DNA of 64,000 bases from Yamagishiella unicocca (GCA_003116995.1 BDSL01000084.1:62001-126000), one strand, 5' to 3'. Counted from the first letter of the stretch, positions 1 to 12,533 are shown. Numbers and translations: made by a program. The notes: a model not told the origin generated them from the letters alone.

Positions 1-3000
1 CTGTGGGACCTGGGGACGTGTCGGGAATTACGGTTGTTGGCCTCTGATGCCTTGAGGGCTGAGGTGCGGTTATCGTACTTGCGGCGTTGTCGGTTGTGAG
101 ACAACGGTAGCAGGTCACGTCGCGTTATGGCCTTTTTTGCAGCTTCCAAAACTCCAGCTGCTCGCCAACAGAGGAGGTTGCTCGGGGTGCGCATAACTCG
201 CGTCGGAAAGCACAACATGGTTCTTACCATCATCGAGGGCACGAACTGGATCCGAACTGGATCCACTGCGGGCGTTCGCACGCTGTACACCTACACGCAC
301 CTACTCAGCTGCGGCGAAGGTGTTGAAGCGTCGACGCGACTACCGCACTATTTAATTTAATTAAATTAATGGCCCGACGCACGATAAGCATTGATGCTGG
401 CTTCGTTTACTCCTTACAGTGGCTGCTGTGGCCGCCGCTTGAAGGTGCTTGTGCGCTCGCAGCGCCATAATTAGAGAGCCCGATGGCCTGCATAGGCTGC
501 CCTAAGTTTTGGTTCACGTAGGCCACCTTCTTCCTAGAGGCCGGGCTGTGCTCGGGGGCTGTCCGATGTGTGCTTTCCATGCCGCTGGTGAGCCGGGGCC
601 TGCGGGGGCCCGCGGGGGCGTTTTCGCTCTTGGCCATAGTCGTACAACCGTCCGTCGTGTACAGCACACGGGGACGCATAGCCAGCCCTCTTAGTGCGCC
701 GATATCTATACACATAGTTGCGGAAGCCGTGTTATTGTAGCCACGAGCGAGTGCAGCAGTGGATAGATGCATGGCCTGCACCAGGTGGGCCAACTAACGC
801 CTCGTTGTGTAGGTTGCCCCATGGGTTGCTTCTGATCAGTTGCGGGTGCGATGCCTTCCCAGTTTAGTTTTGTCCCAGGTTATGCCGCCGTCGATTTAAT
901 ACGACTGTATTGTGGTCCCATCGGCTCAATACGACTAATGGTGGGCCCACTGTAACCGTTACTACTATGACTGTATGGTTCTGCCCATGGCCTACGAGAT
1001 GACTTACATACGGAGCGTCTGCCAATGGGTGAGCAAGTCGGGTAGTTTCAGCCGGCTGGGGGAGGATTGGCCACGGGGAGCTTTGTCCTGGGCCGTTTCC
1101 GCCGCCACAATGGGGGCATGGGTAGCATCAGCTAGGGTAGCATCGCGGTGGGAGGGAGGCAGCTAGGGTAGCATTGCGCAACGACGAGCCGCGCAGGGCC
1201 ATGTCGATTCCTCCTCGGAACGCGGACTTTGTTGCCATGTGGCCTACATAAGGCCGCGTCGTTTGGCACACACTGGGTGCACTTCTTGCTACAGGTGTAT
1301 GCCGTTCTTTAACAGTGTGGTGGTCAGGTTGGCGTGCGGGGGACATAATGCGTTATCGCGTTACATTGCAGATGGCCACTCCGGATTGCTCCGAAGCGCT
1401 GACGTATGCAAGTATCTGGTTAAAGTTCTGGTTTGCGGACGATAAAACTACAAACGTTGCGACTGACCTACACCTACAGTCGTGGTTGGTGCCATTTGTA
1501 ACGCCGGCCTCGTGGATATAACCGGACGGGGTCTAAGCCTGATCAGCGTAACATGGATGGGACATGCGATACTCCCGTACTGCTTGTCCACCAGCTCGCC
1601 CAGCGGCTGCCGGCGGCCCCCATGGGACAAACCCGCCTCACTCTTTCAGCTCCTTCCTTACATTGTTCCCTGCGTACGGCACATGGTATGGGTTGCTGTA
1701 CCGCACCCCCCGCCCCGCTCCTCCTGCCATCACTCCGATGGTTCCCTACGCCAGGAAGCGGACTTCATATGGCGGGAGAGTTGGAGGGATTGCTATGCTT
1801 CCCGGGGCCAGCGGCTACCTGCTTTCTCATGATGCGCTTACTCCCTGTTCACCACGGCAGACTGATCCTGACAATCGCAGGGGCCCTGTTGCATAACCCC
1901 CCCTAGATGGCGGGGTTTAGTTTACAACAAGCACTACCGACTACCGGTACATACATTCATCAGCTACCGGTATTATGTTATAATCATCCAGCCTTTCTCG
2001 ATTTAAATATGGACGCGGACAAAATACCTCCCTTTTCAACGCGCAATCAAACGGTCGGCCGTGCACTACGAACGGCGCTTCATCCTGGCCATCCCAACCA
2101 ACATGTCAACAACTGCCAGCTGGGCATCGTAACGCCCTGCTCTCTGGCCGCACAGCATATCAGCGGCGCGAGGGGGATGTTTCGTTGCCCAAGCCAGCCC
2201 CAAAGTGTACGCTGACCCACCTCCTGCCTACTGTAACCGATAACGAACAACAACCAACGACCAACGTGCACGCGCCGCTGCCACGCACTATCGCCTGCGG
2301 CCGGCCACATCCGACCGTGCATTCACGGGCACCGACCGAGCCGATCCACATCACGTGCTCTACACGCTGCCTGCATGAGCGAGCTTACTTGCCAACAACA
2401 CAAACACTACGACCCAGCCTTCTAAATGGCGGCCAGTGAGGTGGACCTAATCTTACAGATTTTATCTACATAAAGCCAAATCCGGATTTAGCGATGCGGC
2501 GACGAATGCTGAGTGCGCCGCAGCCCTTTGCTCGCGGGGCGCCTACCTGCCTGCCTGGGTGCCTGGGTGGTCCTTGGACAAAGGCAGGAGCCCGCGGGGA
2601 GCAAGCAGGCACCGCTAGCTGTGGAGGGCTGGCTGCACACACAGGCTGGATCTGGAGCCCACTGAAACGAATACTACTACATAGCCTGAAAAAACATTAC
2701 TGCGATGGCAGTCACAGCACGAAGCAAGCGCACACACGCATATGATGACGTGACAAACGATAAGCCTGCTCAAAATGCTCATGACGATACGCGTGGCTGT
2801 GACGAACGCAACCGCCAAAAAGCGCACGTGCAGGCGACGATGCCGAGGGGCCACCCCCCCGCTTGATCTGGCTAGATCGCACTCGCTAATAATGTAGATG
2901 TACTAGATGTACTAGATGAACGACCTAATCCACCTGCACACCGACACTAGCGCGGGCGGTCATGGCACGGTGCTGATGCGATAGATGCCAAGGATGGAAA

Positions 3001-4205
3001 ATGAGTGGTAATGCGTCCGGCGATACTTCATTCAGGAAGACCGAGTGACTCAAACGAGGTTGCTCGGTCGGTCGGCCATCCCTCCGTCCCTCCCTCCCTT
3101 CATGCCCCGCCCTCGCATGGGTGCTACTATCCTATCATTCCTCGGCGTAGTGCATCACGGCAGCAGCCGATAAGGTAAATCAGTAATGAAGATGACATGC
3201 ATGAACTGGCCGGACCGTAACGCACAAGGTACATCCGGACAACGTCGTGCCAGATACCAATCCCGCTAGCAACCACTGTCACGCGCTCCCGCCCGCCGTT
3301 CTGACGTTACGCCTCCCTTGACGACGCCGCTGCTCCTACCAGGTAGATAGCTGCTGCTGCCGCCCCTAGGACGACGGCACTACCCTCAGCAAGGCCGCTC
3401 GTCCGCCCCCAGCCCCCAATCAACCATCGATTGGCGACCAACCGCTTATGCCCGTGTGCGCAGTCTGACCCCCAGAAAATTAAGCAGCAGCCGCGCCGTC
3501 AGCTGCGCCAGGCCCAACAACATGCTCGCAACGCTGGAGGCCCGACATTACTTTTCGCCCAGCGTTTCCGATACGTGCTTGCAGCACGTCTCGGTTGTTC
3601 CATCAACTCCATAATCCTTCCAACCTAGGGGCCCCCCGTCACGTCCGTTTTCCCTTCTCTGCCAACGGTCCCCCCAGCACGGCCCATTTCCCAAGCGTCC
3701 CCCTTCCCCTGCCCATCTTACGCTTACGCACTTACAGCTTCTCTCCCTGCACTACTGTTGCACCGTGCAGCTTCTTCCCGTGGCGCCTCTGCGCACAGTC
3801 CGGTTAATCCCGAGGTGGGGCCAGCCTCCCCAGCGCCCAAACTGGCATCTCACACCAGGTAGATAGATAGGCAGCTGGCAGGTGTGCTTCCATCACTGCA
3901 CGAACGCGTTGCTCTCCGCTGACGCCTTGCGGGCCCCCTGCTGCTGCAGAGCCACCTTCAGCCAGTTGCTAACCTGGGCGGGGGGTAGAGGGTGCGAGAG
4001 GGCGAGTGAGGGGGGGGGGTAGGGGGTAAGAGGACGAGCGAGGGGGTGCGAGGAGGTCCCTTCAAGCAAAAAGGATAGGTAGCTCAACTTAAGCATGCCC
4101 AACCAAGCCTAGTTAAAAAGCGGGACCGGGAGGTGTTGTATTATTGGTGGTAGCTGTGGGGTTTGTGGTTTCGCCCAGTGAAACCCTCATCTATCGTCTC
4201 AACTG
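1..4205. other. Intergenic region, no gene recognised
   Basis: Open frames here are short, overlap on both strands and lack both splice-consistent neighbours and recognisable motifs. The stretch contains an 18-base AT palindrome (352-369), two close copies of AATACGACT near 899-935, a short AGCTAGGGTAGCAT direct repeat near 1130-1175, a three-copy TGTACTAGA-type repeat near 2895-2920, and a G-run region near 4000-4050. It lies downstream of the 3' end of the monooxygenase-like gene, so part of 4.0-4.2 kb is probably its 3' UTR. Confidence 0.5.
352..369. repeat. 18-bp perfect AT palindrome
   Basis: TTAATTTAATTAAATTAA is its own reverse complement and stands out inside a GC-rich surrounding. 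It is not linked to any gene model, and no function can be assigned. Confidence 0.8.
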
Positions 4206-7200
4206 CTAGTACCGCATCTCCGCAGCTGCCGTACCGCAGGCACCGGCAGCTGACCGCCACCCACCCACCTCGCTGACCAGGCGCTCCTGCTTGGCCTCGG
4301 TGATACGCCGCACCATCCAGGCGGGGCTGCGACGGCCCGGCGCCGCTATCGCCTCCGCCCTGGCTGCCACCTCCGCCTCCACCAGCTGCTCGGGTGCCAC
4401 GGGCATGTTCCGCCTGCTGCCGGTCAGCTGCCGGTTGAAGGCGGGCTGGTGGTCTCGGGGCTCGCGGAAGGTTGAGGCGCGGGCCTTACCAACCGCGTCC
4501 CTCCAGTCGCTGCCGGAGCTCTCCATTGATGGGCGCTCGGTTGGTTCGAACAAGTCGTCCAATGTGCTGATGGCGAAAGTGACCCGCGGGTCGAAAGATG
4601 TGGCGGTGGTGGGGGCGGTAGACAGCGCCGCTGGTGGGCTGATATCGGCGCTAGGAGGCGATTCCTCCATGACTCTCCGCCTGGACGGCATCGTGGGGGT
4701 CAGGAGGGTTAAACGCGTGCGGATTGATCCGCTTCTGTTACACGCGCTTTCCAACAACACCATCAGCGCTGCAAAACAAAGGTATTAGCGCTGCAGGACG
4801 AACGTAAGCAAGGCCCAATCCCCAGCGCTCACCCGTGCCCTATGGTCGCCGCGGCATCCTCAGCAGGCAGAATCATAGCAGGGCGGCAGCCGCCACCGCC
4901 GCCGTCGCCGTCATTCGTGCAGCACGATCCTGCTCCCGCCGACTGCACGCCGCCCGCTGCTGCCGCAGCCGCCACTGATACCACTGAGGGCCGTGGCGAC
5001 AAGAAACTGGCGGTGGAGGTGTCGAAGGAGGCCAGTCCATTAGCGCTCCGCAGGGACTTCGAGGGAGAAGCCTGGCTGTACGGCACAGCCGCCGCGTCAG
5101 CCGCACGGCCCAGAAGGCTCCCCAGCTGGTCGCAGCGGCTCGAGCCGCCGCCCCGGAGTGATCGGAGGGCTAACCCCATGCCGCCGCCAAACCCAGGACC
5201 GGAATCGGCTCCGTTGGCAACGCCGCTGTGGCTCACACGATTCCGCCCCCGCTGGCTGTGGCTCTCTCCGTCATCACCGCCAGCCGCCGTGACCGGCGTT
5301 CGCTGGCTGCTGACGGCACCGCTGGCGGCGACTGAAGCCGCTGGCTGCCCTGACTCGTGCGAGGCCTCCAGAGCCCCTCTGGCTGCGGGATCGGCTGCCG
5401 CCGTGAAGCGCCCTCGGAAGTAGGAGCTCAGACCACCGCCGCCACCGGCGCCACTGCTGGTGGAGATGCGCTTCTCGCTGCTGTGCGCCGTCAGCTTGGC
5501 CAGCGGCAGCGAGCACAGAGCGTCGACGGCTGTATCGCCCGTGTCGTCGCCGCCGACGTCGCCGCCAGATCTGGTCCGCTCGGCTGCGCTGACCCACCGC
5601 GTGAGACCGCGGCGGGAGGGCTCCGGCTTGGGAGCACCGGACAGCGCCCTCGGGGGGCAGTCCTCAGGAATGGAAGCCGTGGACATCTCGCACTTGAGGG
5701 ACAGCGCCTTGCACGGCGGCGGTGGCGGCTGCAACAGCTGCGGCGGCGACTGTAGTGAGCCAGCGGCGGCGGTATCGTCATTCGACGGCGTGTGTGGGGC
5801 GGCCGGAGGGGCTTCACGTGCCTGTTGTCGGTGATCCATGTCGCCCGCTCCTCCGCCAGGCGGCGACATCCCAGCAACCTTGGAGCGGGGAGAGGGCGCA
5901 GCATCGTGGGAGCGGGGAGAGAGCGCAGCATCGTGGGAGCGGGGAGAGAGCGGGGTGATGGCCTGCTGCTGCTTGGTTCGTTGAAGGAAGGCGGCGGCGG
6001 CGACAGCGTTGCTAATGATGGCGGTTCGAGCCAGGGCCCCGCCGAAAGCGCTGGCGGGGGGATTATGCGCCCCAGACAGCGGCGCTCCCTGGACGTGGTG
6101 CGGGGCCTCGCCTTGAGACAAGATGCGGGCCATTCGGCTGAGTGGTGTACGGCAGGTGACACTGCGGAGGCCGAGGCCGCCACCGCCGTCAACCCCGCCG
6201 TCACCGCCGCCGCTCCCACCGGAAGCACTTGGGTGGCATGACGTCGCGGCGGCGGCGACGGTCGCTGTAGCAGCCGTGGGATCATGGCAGAGGAGCACCA
6301 GGGGGGCTGATATCGCGCTGCCAGTGCCACTCAGTCCGGGACCAGATGACCCCTCGTCACCGATGCCGCTGTCGCCGCTGCCACATCTATCGAACCGTAC
6401 GGCACCGTTTGCGCCCGCAGTGCCGGCTGTCGGCTGATGCGTCTGTGGCTGCAAGACGAGCCTGCGCCGCGCCCCCCCGTTCTGGCTGCTGCCGGCATCC
6501 GCACCACAGGTGGAGGCTCCGGAGGCGGCCGACGAAAGAACGGCGACAGCGCTTGCCCTCCGGGTTAGGCCAGGGGGCGCAGCAAAGCGGACCAGTGACC
6601 GGCCTCTGGCGACGGGAAGGGTGGTGTGCGACCCGCGGGTCTTGAGCCCCAGGTGGGCCGCCAGCGCAGCCATCCTACCGCGCCCCGATTGTCGCGGCGA
6701 CGAACAAGCGGATGCGGAAGCTGATACCGAGGCTGAGGCCGAGCCGGAAGCTGAGGCTGCTGCAGGGGGTACAGCGCTGTGTATGAGGGCTGCGTAGCCC
6801 TGATTAGCGGTGGTGGCAGCGGCGGCGGCAGCACGCGCGATGGGTGCCGGGCGGGAAGGGGAGCGGCCTGGGGAGGCGGCGGCGAGGATGACGGGGAAGG
6901 GGTGGGCTGCGGGGTTCAGCAGGTGGGCACGAAGGGCGGTTATCTGAGCCGCCATGACGCCAACAGCGCCGGTGCCGCTGCTGCCACCAGCAGCCGTGTC
7001 GACGCTGAACGGCGATGTGGGGGCAACGGCGTTGGGAGTAAGGGTGGGACCTGCCTGAAGCTCTGGGCGCCAGGCGGCGGCGGCGGTGTCGTGGGGGAAC
7101 ACGCCGGAGCTGCTGATGGCGGTGGAGCGGCGCTGGGGGCCGCGAGGTGATGGGGTATCGAGGATCGAGGTGCCGGCCCGTACAGGAGGTGGTCTCGTCG

Positions 7201-8452
7201 ATGCCGCCGCTGCCACCGACACCGTCGCTGCACCGGGGGTTCTGAAACGTCCTGGCACGACCACCTCCTCCTCCTCCTCGGCCTCCTCCGCCACCAGCAG
7301 CCCAGCGGCAAACATCGACGTCTGGAGTCGGCTCGCCCCGAGCATGGGTAGAGGCGCGCTGTCGTACAGGGTGTTCCTTTTGCCGTACATAACGTTATCC
7401 ACCGAGGCTCTACCCGCTGGCGAGGTGGGTGCGCAGGGCTGGAGGGGCTGGCTGCAACCTGGGTCGCAGCGGCCGAACGTTGCGCTGGTTCGCCGCATTT
7501 GCGCCAGGGGGACTGAGCGGTGGTCGGGGGGCACAGCCGAGCCGCGTGCACCACAGTCCTGCTCGCAACCGTCCTCGGGGTAACCGTCATCCTCCCCAAC
7601 GACCAGGTCGTTGTGCCCAGCGGGGAGGTCCAGCGACTGGCTCCCGCCCTCACCCGTCTCCATCACCATGGGCAGCAGTGGCGGCCCGCCGTACATCCGC
7701 CCCGTGCCCATCCTGACCCTCTCCGCTGGGCACGGCTCGGGCGCCGCCCCCGCAGTGGCGCCCGCCGTCCCCGGCGCCCACCCCCCGACTGCGGCGTCGC
7801 CCCCCTTGGGCCCACCGACGGTGATATCGTCACGCACCGGCGGACCGACCTCGTACCCAACGGCTCCGAAACCGCCCTCACCACCGTACCCTTCCTCCCC
7901 TTGGGCATCTGCGCTGGTGCAGTACATCAGCCCCCCGCCGCTGCTGGCCGCGTCATCAGCCAGGGACGCGCGGCCGCCGCTGGTCGGCTGGTGGTTGGGT
8001 ACACCCCTCACCGCAGATGGCGGGCTGTCGCCTTGGTGGCAGGACAGCGCCTGGCGGGGGGCTGGGTTACGGGCCCCTGATGCATCCGGGGGCAGCTGGG
8101 TCGGGGGCAGCTCGGGGTCTGGGTGGGATCCAAAGCAGCCTGGAAGGGTGCCCCGGCGGCCCTCGGGTGTTTTGGGCGGGTCCAGGGGGGAGGTGGTGGA
8201 GCGCTTCAGCGGCTGGCCACCTGCGCGCCAGCTGCTGGGGCCACCAACACCCCGTTGCTGCACAGACTCCGGGGCGGTGGCAGGGGTAGCGGGGGGGGTG
8301 GCGGCAGGGGTGGCGGCAGCGCCACCGTCGCTCTCCAAACGTGGCGGTGGAGGTGGCGCCTCCGTGAGTGCATTGCCGTGGAAGCTGCCGCCGCCGGAGC
8401 TGCGGCGGCGAAGGCTGCGGAAGCGGCTGGTCGACGTGAGGTCAGTCAGTGC
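4206..8452 (-). other. Low-complexity, probably disordered tail of the monooxygenase-like protein
   Basis: One exon of about 3.6 kb (8452-4833) plus a final exon (4680-4206) encode about 1,360 residues without a recognisable domain. There is an acidic patch (AEEAEEEEEVVVPG) near 7,280 and Ser/Ala repeats near 6,720. Three copies of an SPRSHDAA-like unit lie at about 5880-5960. The tail is joined to the enzyme by consensus splice sites in phase. It could alternatively belong to a second transcript whose own start is hidden, because no ATG opens the long frame near 8338-8452. Confidence 0.55.
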
Positions 8453-11318
8453 CTGCGGAGTGCGACGAAGGGGGGAGATGTGGCGCCAACGCCCGGGGTG
8501 CAGCGCAGAAGCAGCGGTACAGGGGCCCTAATGCCCAAGCGGCGCCGCCAACCACTCCTCCTCCTGCTCCTGCAGCCCGAATGCACCACTGCGACCCCCA
8601 CAAAACCCAGACACACCTGCTTGAAGGCCCGGAACCCCGTGAGAGACTCCCGGCGTCTGGGCCGGCTGGGGCGGCTGCCGTCCGTCGGCGTTAACTGGCT
8701 TCGGGAGCTGCTGTTGCTAACGACGCCGCTGTCAGTGACGCGCAGGCGGCCGCTGCAGGCGTGGCGGGGGCTGATGTCGCCGCTGCCAAAGGCCTCACTC
8801 GCCAAGGAGCCTCCCAAGCGGCGCCGCAGCGACAAAGAACCGCCGTCACTCCTCCGTTCGGTTCGAGGTGGCAGAGTGCGGCGAGTGCCAGCCACGTCAG
8901 CCTGCTGGGGCGTCTGCGGCCCGACCCCACTGTCCGCCTTGTCCAGCGCGTCCGCCTCCCGCCCCAGCTCCTCCACCCCTTCGAGGTCGGCCAGCAGCTG
9001 CTGCATGTAGTGGCGCTCCTGGGTCCCGGCCAGCGACCCACGGGTCGACATGAGCGGCGACACCAGCGCCGCGGCGCGCCAGGCCCTCTGGCTGCGGATG
9101 TCTGCATGCATGGCGGCTGCTGGCGGCAGCACCAGTCGGTTCGATAGGTGCGCCACCAGCCAGCGGCTCTGGAGCTGGGCCAGCAGGGGGCTGGTGGAGG
9201 CGTGCGACTTGCAGGTCGTGGCGGGAGAGAGGGCCAAGCAGTGGGGGGGGGCGGCCGGGAGAGCGGTGAGAGGCGGCCGGAGGCAGGGAAACATCGCGTG
9301 CGAAAGAGCCACCGCGCCACACAAAGGACCCTGGTTCAAACCCGAGCTTGCCAGCCCGCCCCTGCCCGTCCCGCCCCTGCTTACCTGGTGCCCCAGCAGC
9401 ACCAGCCCCGGAGCCTCCGGATGAACCATACCGCGGTACAGCACCAGCGAAGACTCCCAACACTCGCCTGCGGCCTCCCCTCCCGGCCCCGGCCCAGCGA
9501 GCAGCTTCCCACGCAGCTCGCGGTCCAGAAATGGCATGACCCGCGGGTCGCTGGGGCTAGGCGCCCACACCACCACGGCAGGGTCCGATGGTGAGGGCGA
9601 GGGATAGGAGGACTGCAGGCGGGCGCTGGGGCCGGAGGAGTACTGCGGGGTTGGCTGCGCGTCTGCCGCCACCCTTGGCGCCAGGACGGACTCCTCGAGG
9701 CTGCTCACTCGCCTGACCGCTCGCACCGCCTTGCCCTTGACGTAGGCCCAGAAGTGGCTCTTGGTGGCGGCGCGCAGTGCCCGTCCCACCGCACCTGGAG
9801 GTGACACGGTGTAGTGCGGCTGCAGTGCCGCCTGCAGGGCGCGGCGCCGGGCGTCGTCCAGCAGAGCAGCGCCGGAGACGATGGTGGCGGAGGCTGACGG
9901 CAGGGCACCAGCGGGGCACCGCTCCTGCGGGGTGTGGTTATCCGGGTTATCGAGTTGCAAGCGGACGGTGGTGATACGGGCACGATGGAGCTTGACGGGC
10001 TGGTACTTGGCCGGGTGTGAAGTCCTGACATCGAGCCCTGCTTCCACCGCTTCAACCGGCCATTGTTCGGGCCCCGCCGAGGGGGTGTTGTGTCATGTTG
10101 AGGAACAACACCTCGGGCCTTCCTGGTGCGGAAGCCCCTTGGCCCGCCCCTACCTGATCCGCCGCCACCAGCTGCACGCCCCGGCCGCCGTTCAGCAGTG
10201 CAATCGCGGAGGCCGTGTCCAAGGCGTCTGAGCCTGTCGAGTGGGTCGGACAGCGGCAGGGGCCGAGGCCGGGTTACAGATGGCTCTCGAGGGCGGAAAC
10301 GATAATGACGTTCACGGGCAGGGCGGTGATCGGTGATAGGTGAGCGGCGCCTGGTGTATCGGCCAGGCCGGGCCTGCCCTCAGCCCCTGCGCTGCACAAG
10401 AGGACACGGACGCACCATCACCAATCACGACGACGTGCTTTCCGCGAACAGCGTCGGCGGTGACGGATTGGTAATGCAGAGGCCCCTGCGAGGGAGGCGA
10501 GGCGGGGGGGGGGGCAGCGGGTGTAAGGAAGGAATGCAATTTAGTACGGCCCCGATATTGCGGCATTGTAAGCAGCACCGGAGGTTGAGAAGGGGCCTTG
10601 TCCGCTGCGGCAATTGCTGCGCCTTCTACTGCCTTGCGCCCCTGCATCTTCCCGTCAAAAGCCGCCGTACCGAGGAGAACCACTATATGGGATCCACGGC
10701 TAACGAGGTCAACGGCGTCAAATGCAACAACTCGGCACCTCTGCTGTGGACCACGTAGGAGGCAAGCGCAGCTCCCTTCTGGCGGCTCTTGCTGACGGCT
10801 CTGCGGTTGGATTCGGGTCTCACCGTATCCTTGCTGATCCCGGTCGGACCGCCGCAGCAAATAACAACGCAATTAATGACTTCATCAAAGCGTTGGCCGT
10901 TAGCGCCCTCAATCGTTGCGCACCAACCGGCCTGGTGCTCCTCGATGCATATTGAGGGCACTAGCGCGACCAACTCTCCGACAGACGACGAGGCCGAAAG
11001 ACCATCTTGAATAGAGCACTGCGGTGTTCCATATTTCAGTTGCTTGTTAAAGAGCTGGCGCCAAGCCGGCGAGGTGTTTCTTAGGCGCGTTGTAACGGGT
11101 TTTGAAACGTGCCCTACCTGCTCCTGCCCTTCGACCACATCCGGACGATTTACTCGGGTGATTTCCGGGTTACGCGCAGATGAGAAAACAGTTAGTACCA
11201 TTTCAATGCCAGCATCCTGAAGGGAGGTGACGACTGACGCTGAGCAGTCGGAGCATGGCCCGGAGCCGAAACTTCCTGCCACGAGAACGCGAGGCGCAAG
11301 GCACGATCCGGCCGCCAT
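4206..11318 (-). CDS. Flavin monooxygenase-like protein with giant low-complexity C-terminal tail (multi-exon)
   Basis: The chosen ATG is at 11318. Visible exons are 11318-11118, 11018-10824, a piece ending at 10416, 10233-10154, about 10030-9385, about 9209-8617, 8452-4833 and 4680-4206. FMO-family marks are a divergent first glycine motif (VLVAGSFGSG), a second dinucleotide motif VVVIGDGGSDALDTA formed exactly by splicing 10416 to 10233, VVVWAPSPSD in the place of the ATG motif, and C-terminal LYRGMVHPEAPGL and LLAQLQSRWLVAHL. Known members use FAD and NADPH to oxygenate N- or S-containing substrates; the substrate here is unknown. A phase-0 splice from 8617 to 8452 and a phase-2 splice from 4833 to 4680 keep the frame open for about 1,360 further residues rich in Ala, Gly, Ser and Pro. 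Retaining the sequence after a short intron from 8616 instead gives a stop at 8528-8530 and an ordinary-length enzyme. The junction near 10153/10030 could not be put in phase. Confidence 0.65.
5880..5960 (-). repeat. Coding tandem repeat (SPRSHDAA unit, about 3 copies)
   Basis: A repeat with the core AGCATCGTGGGAGCGGGGAG on the plus strand gives LSPRSHDAA, LSPRSHDAA and PSPRSK on the minus strand inside the monooxygenase tail. Copy number could vary between strains. Confidence 0.75.
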
Positions 11319-11632
11319 GTTGATGCTCACGGGTCCCCCAATCGTATTGACTTGAAAATAAGGATATTACGGCGAACTTTATGCCCGTTACTGTTACCTA
11401 TGCGACGAGTTTGCAAAGGATTCCCTAATATACACGCAAGAGGATATGCAGAAGCATGTCCCGTGTCTTGGCAGGTTTTTTAACAACCAAGCCGATGGAG
11501 AGGTGCTCACGTACGGTCGGGGCGTTTTTACTACGGCCCAATGTGGTACGGTAAGTCATTCGTAACGCACAAATGATGCACTCCTGACCGAGTGTCCATT
11601 CGTCATAGGAGAGATATTACAGTGTCAATAGG

Positions 11633-11661
11633 CCCGGGTGAACCCAGGACAAGAAGAGGGG
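11633..11661 (+). repeat. Dispersed short repeat, copy 1
   Basis: The core is CCCGGGTGAACCCAGGACAA followed by GAAGAGGGG. Related copies lie at 11818-11848 and 12503-12533, all in the same orientation. Confidence 0.7.
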
Positions 11662-11817
11662 CCTCGAAGCAGAACGAGCCAGCGGTTGTTTTCCGGCTCT
11701 CGCACAGGCTGACACGGGTCCCTGTATTTCAGGGGTCCAAGCATTCCAGTGGGTCCCTGTAACCTGCCAAACCTTTCAATTCATTATTTCCAATGAATGT
11801 AATACAGCGTCCTCAAA

Positions 11818-11848
11818 CCCGGCCGAACCCAGGAGAAGAAGAGGGGGA
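11818..11848 (+). repeat. Dispersed short repeat, copy 2
   Basis: The core CCCGGCCGAACCCAGGAGAA followed by GAAGAGGGGG differs from copy 1 at a few positions. Confidence 0.65.
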
Positions 11849-12502
11849 AGTTCGTTGCTAAATTTTTGCTTGTCACGCAGTGTCCAGCAGTGTCACGCTG
11901 CTCCAAGCCTTGAACAAAAGTAAGCCGGTGTGCATAACTGGATTGGCGAATATAAGCCAACCATGCAAGCTGTATTCCTTGTCTTTAGATAGTACGCTGA
12001 AAGGGTTCCAGACGGAGGCGAGCCTGCGGGCTTGCTATCCCAGTCTCCCAGACCATTTATGACCATTTCCGTCGCCGGCTTTGAGAACCTAGCGCCCCCA
12101 CTAATCGGACTTTATGACACTGTTACCTTTTATTTTTATCTAAGATCTCCTCTTACCTCTTATCTATAATTATACGGCTGCTCTTTGACCATACATTCAC
12201 ACAACCACAGTATGATCAGAGCGAATCGCGTCAGGTCGCAAGGGGTCTCAATACGGTTCTTTGTAGATATGCACCGGACGGTTCGTCTGCATATGGTTCC
12301 CTGTGCGCTGCCTGCGGACTGCGGAGCTCGTTGGCAGCAGTTGCAGCCTGCTTGGCCCTATCCTGCTCAAAGAAACTGAAAATAACGTTGAAACTTTTTG
12401 CAGGGAGTCACGTGCGAATGCACCGAAAGCTAAATGTCAAGCGCATTTCTCTGGTAGTATTTAAATACTGAATACGGAATGCGAAAGTTACAGGGCCGTC
12501 AA

Positions 12503-12533
12503 GCCCGGGCGAGCCCAGGACAAGAAGCGGGGG
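12503..12533 (+). repeat. Dispersed short repeat, copy 3
   Basis: The core CCCGGGCGAGCCCAGGACAA followed by GAAGCGGGGG aligns over its whole length with copies 1 and 2. Confidence 0.65.

Noticed and set aside
897..912. AATACGACTGTATT resembling the start of a phage T7 promoter
   Set aside because: The match ends after about 9 bases and the polymerase has no role in this genome.
7611..8531. 306-codon plus-strand frame in the 4.8-8.5 kb region
   Set aside because: It is a high-GC shadow of the minus-strand tail of the monooxygenase-like gene, rich only in Pro/Gly/Arg runs and without splice-linked neighbours.
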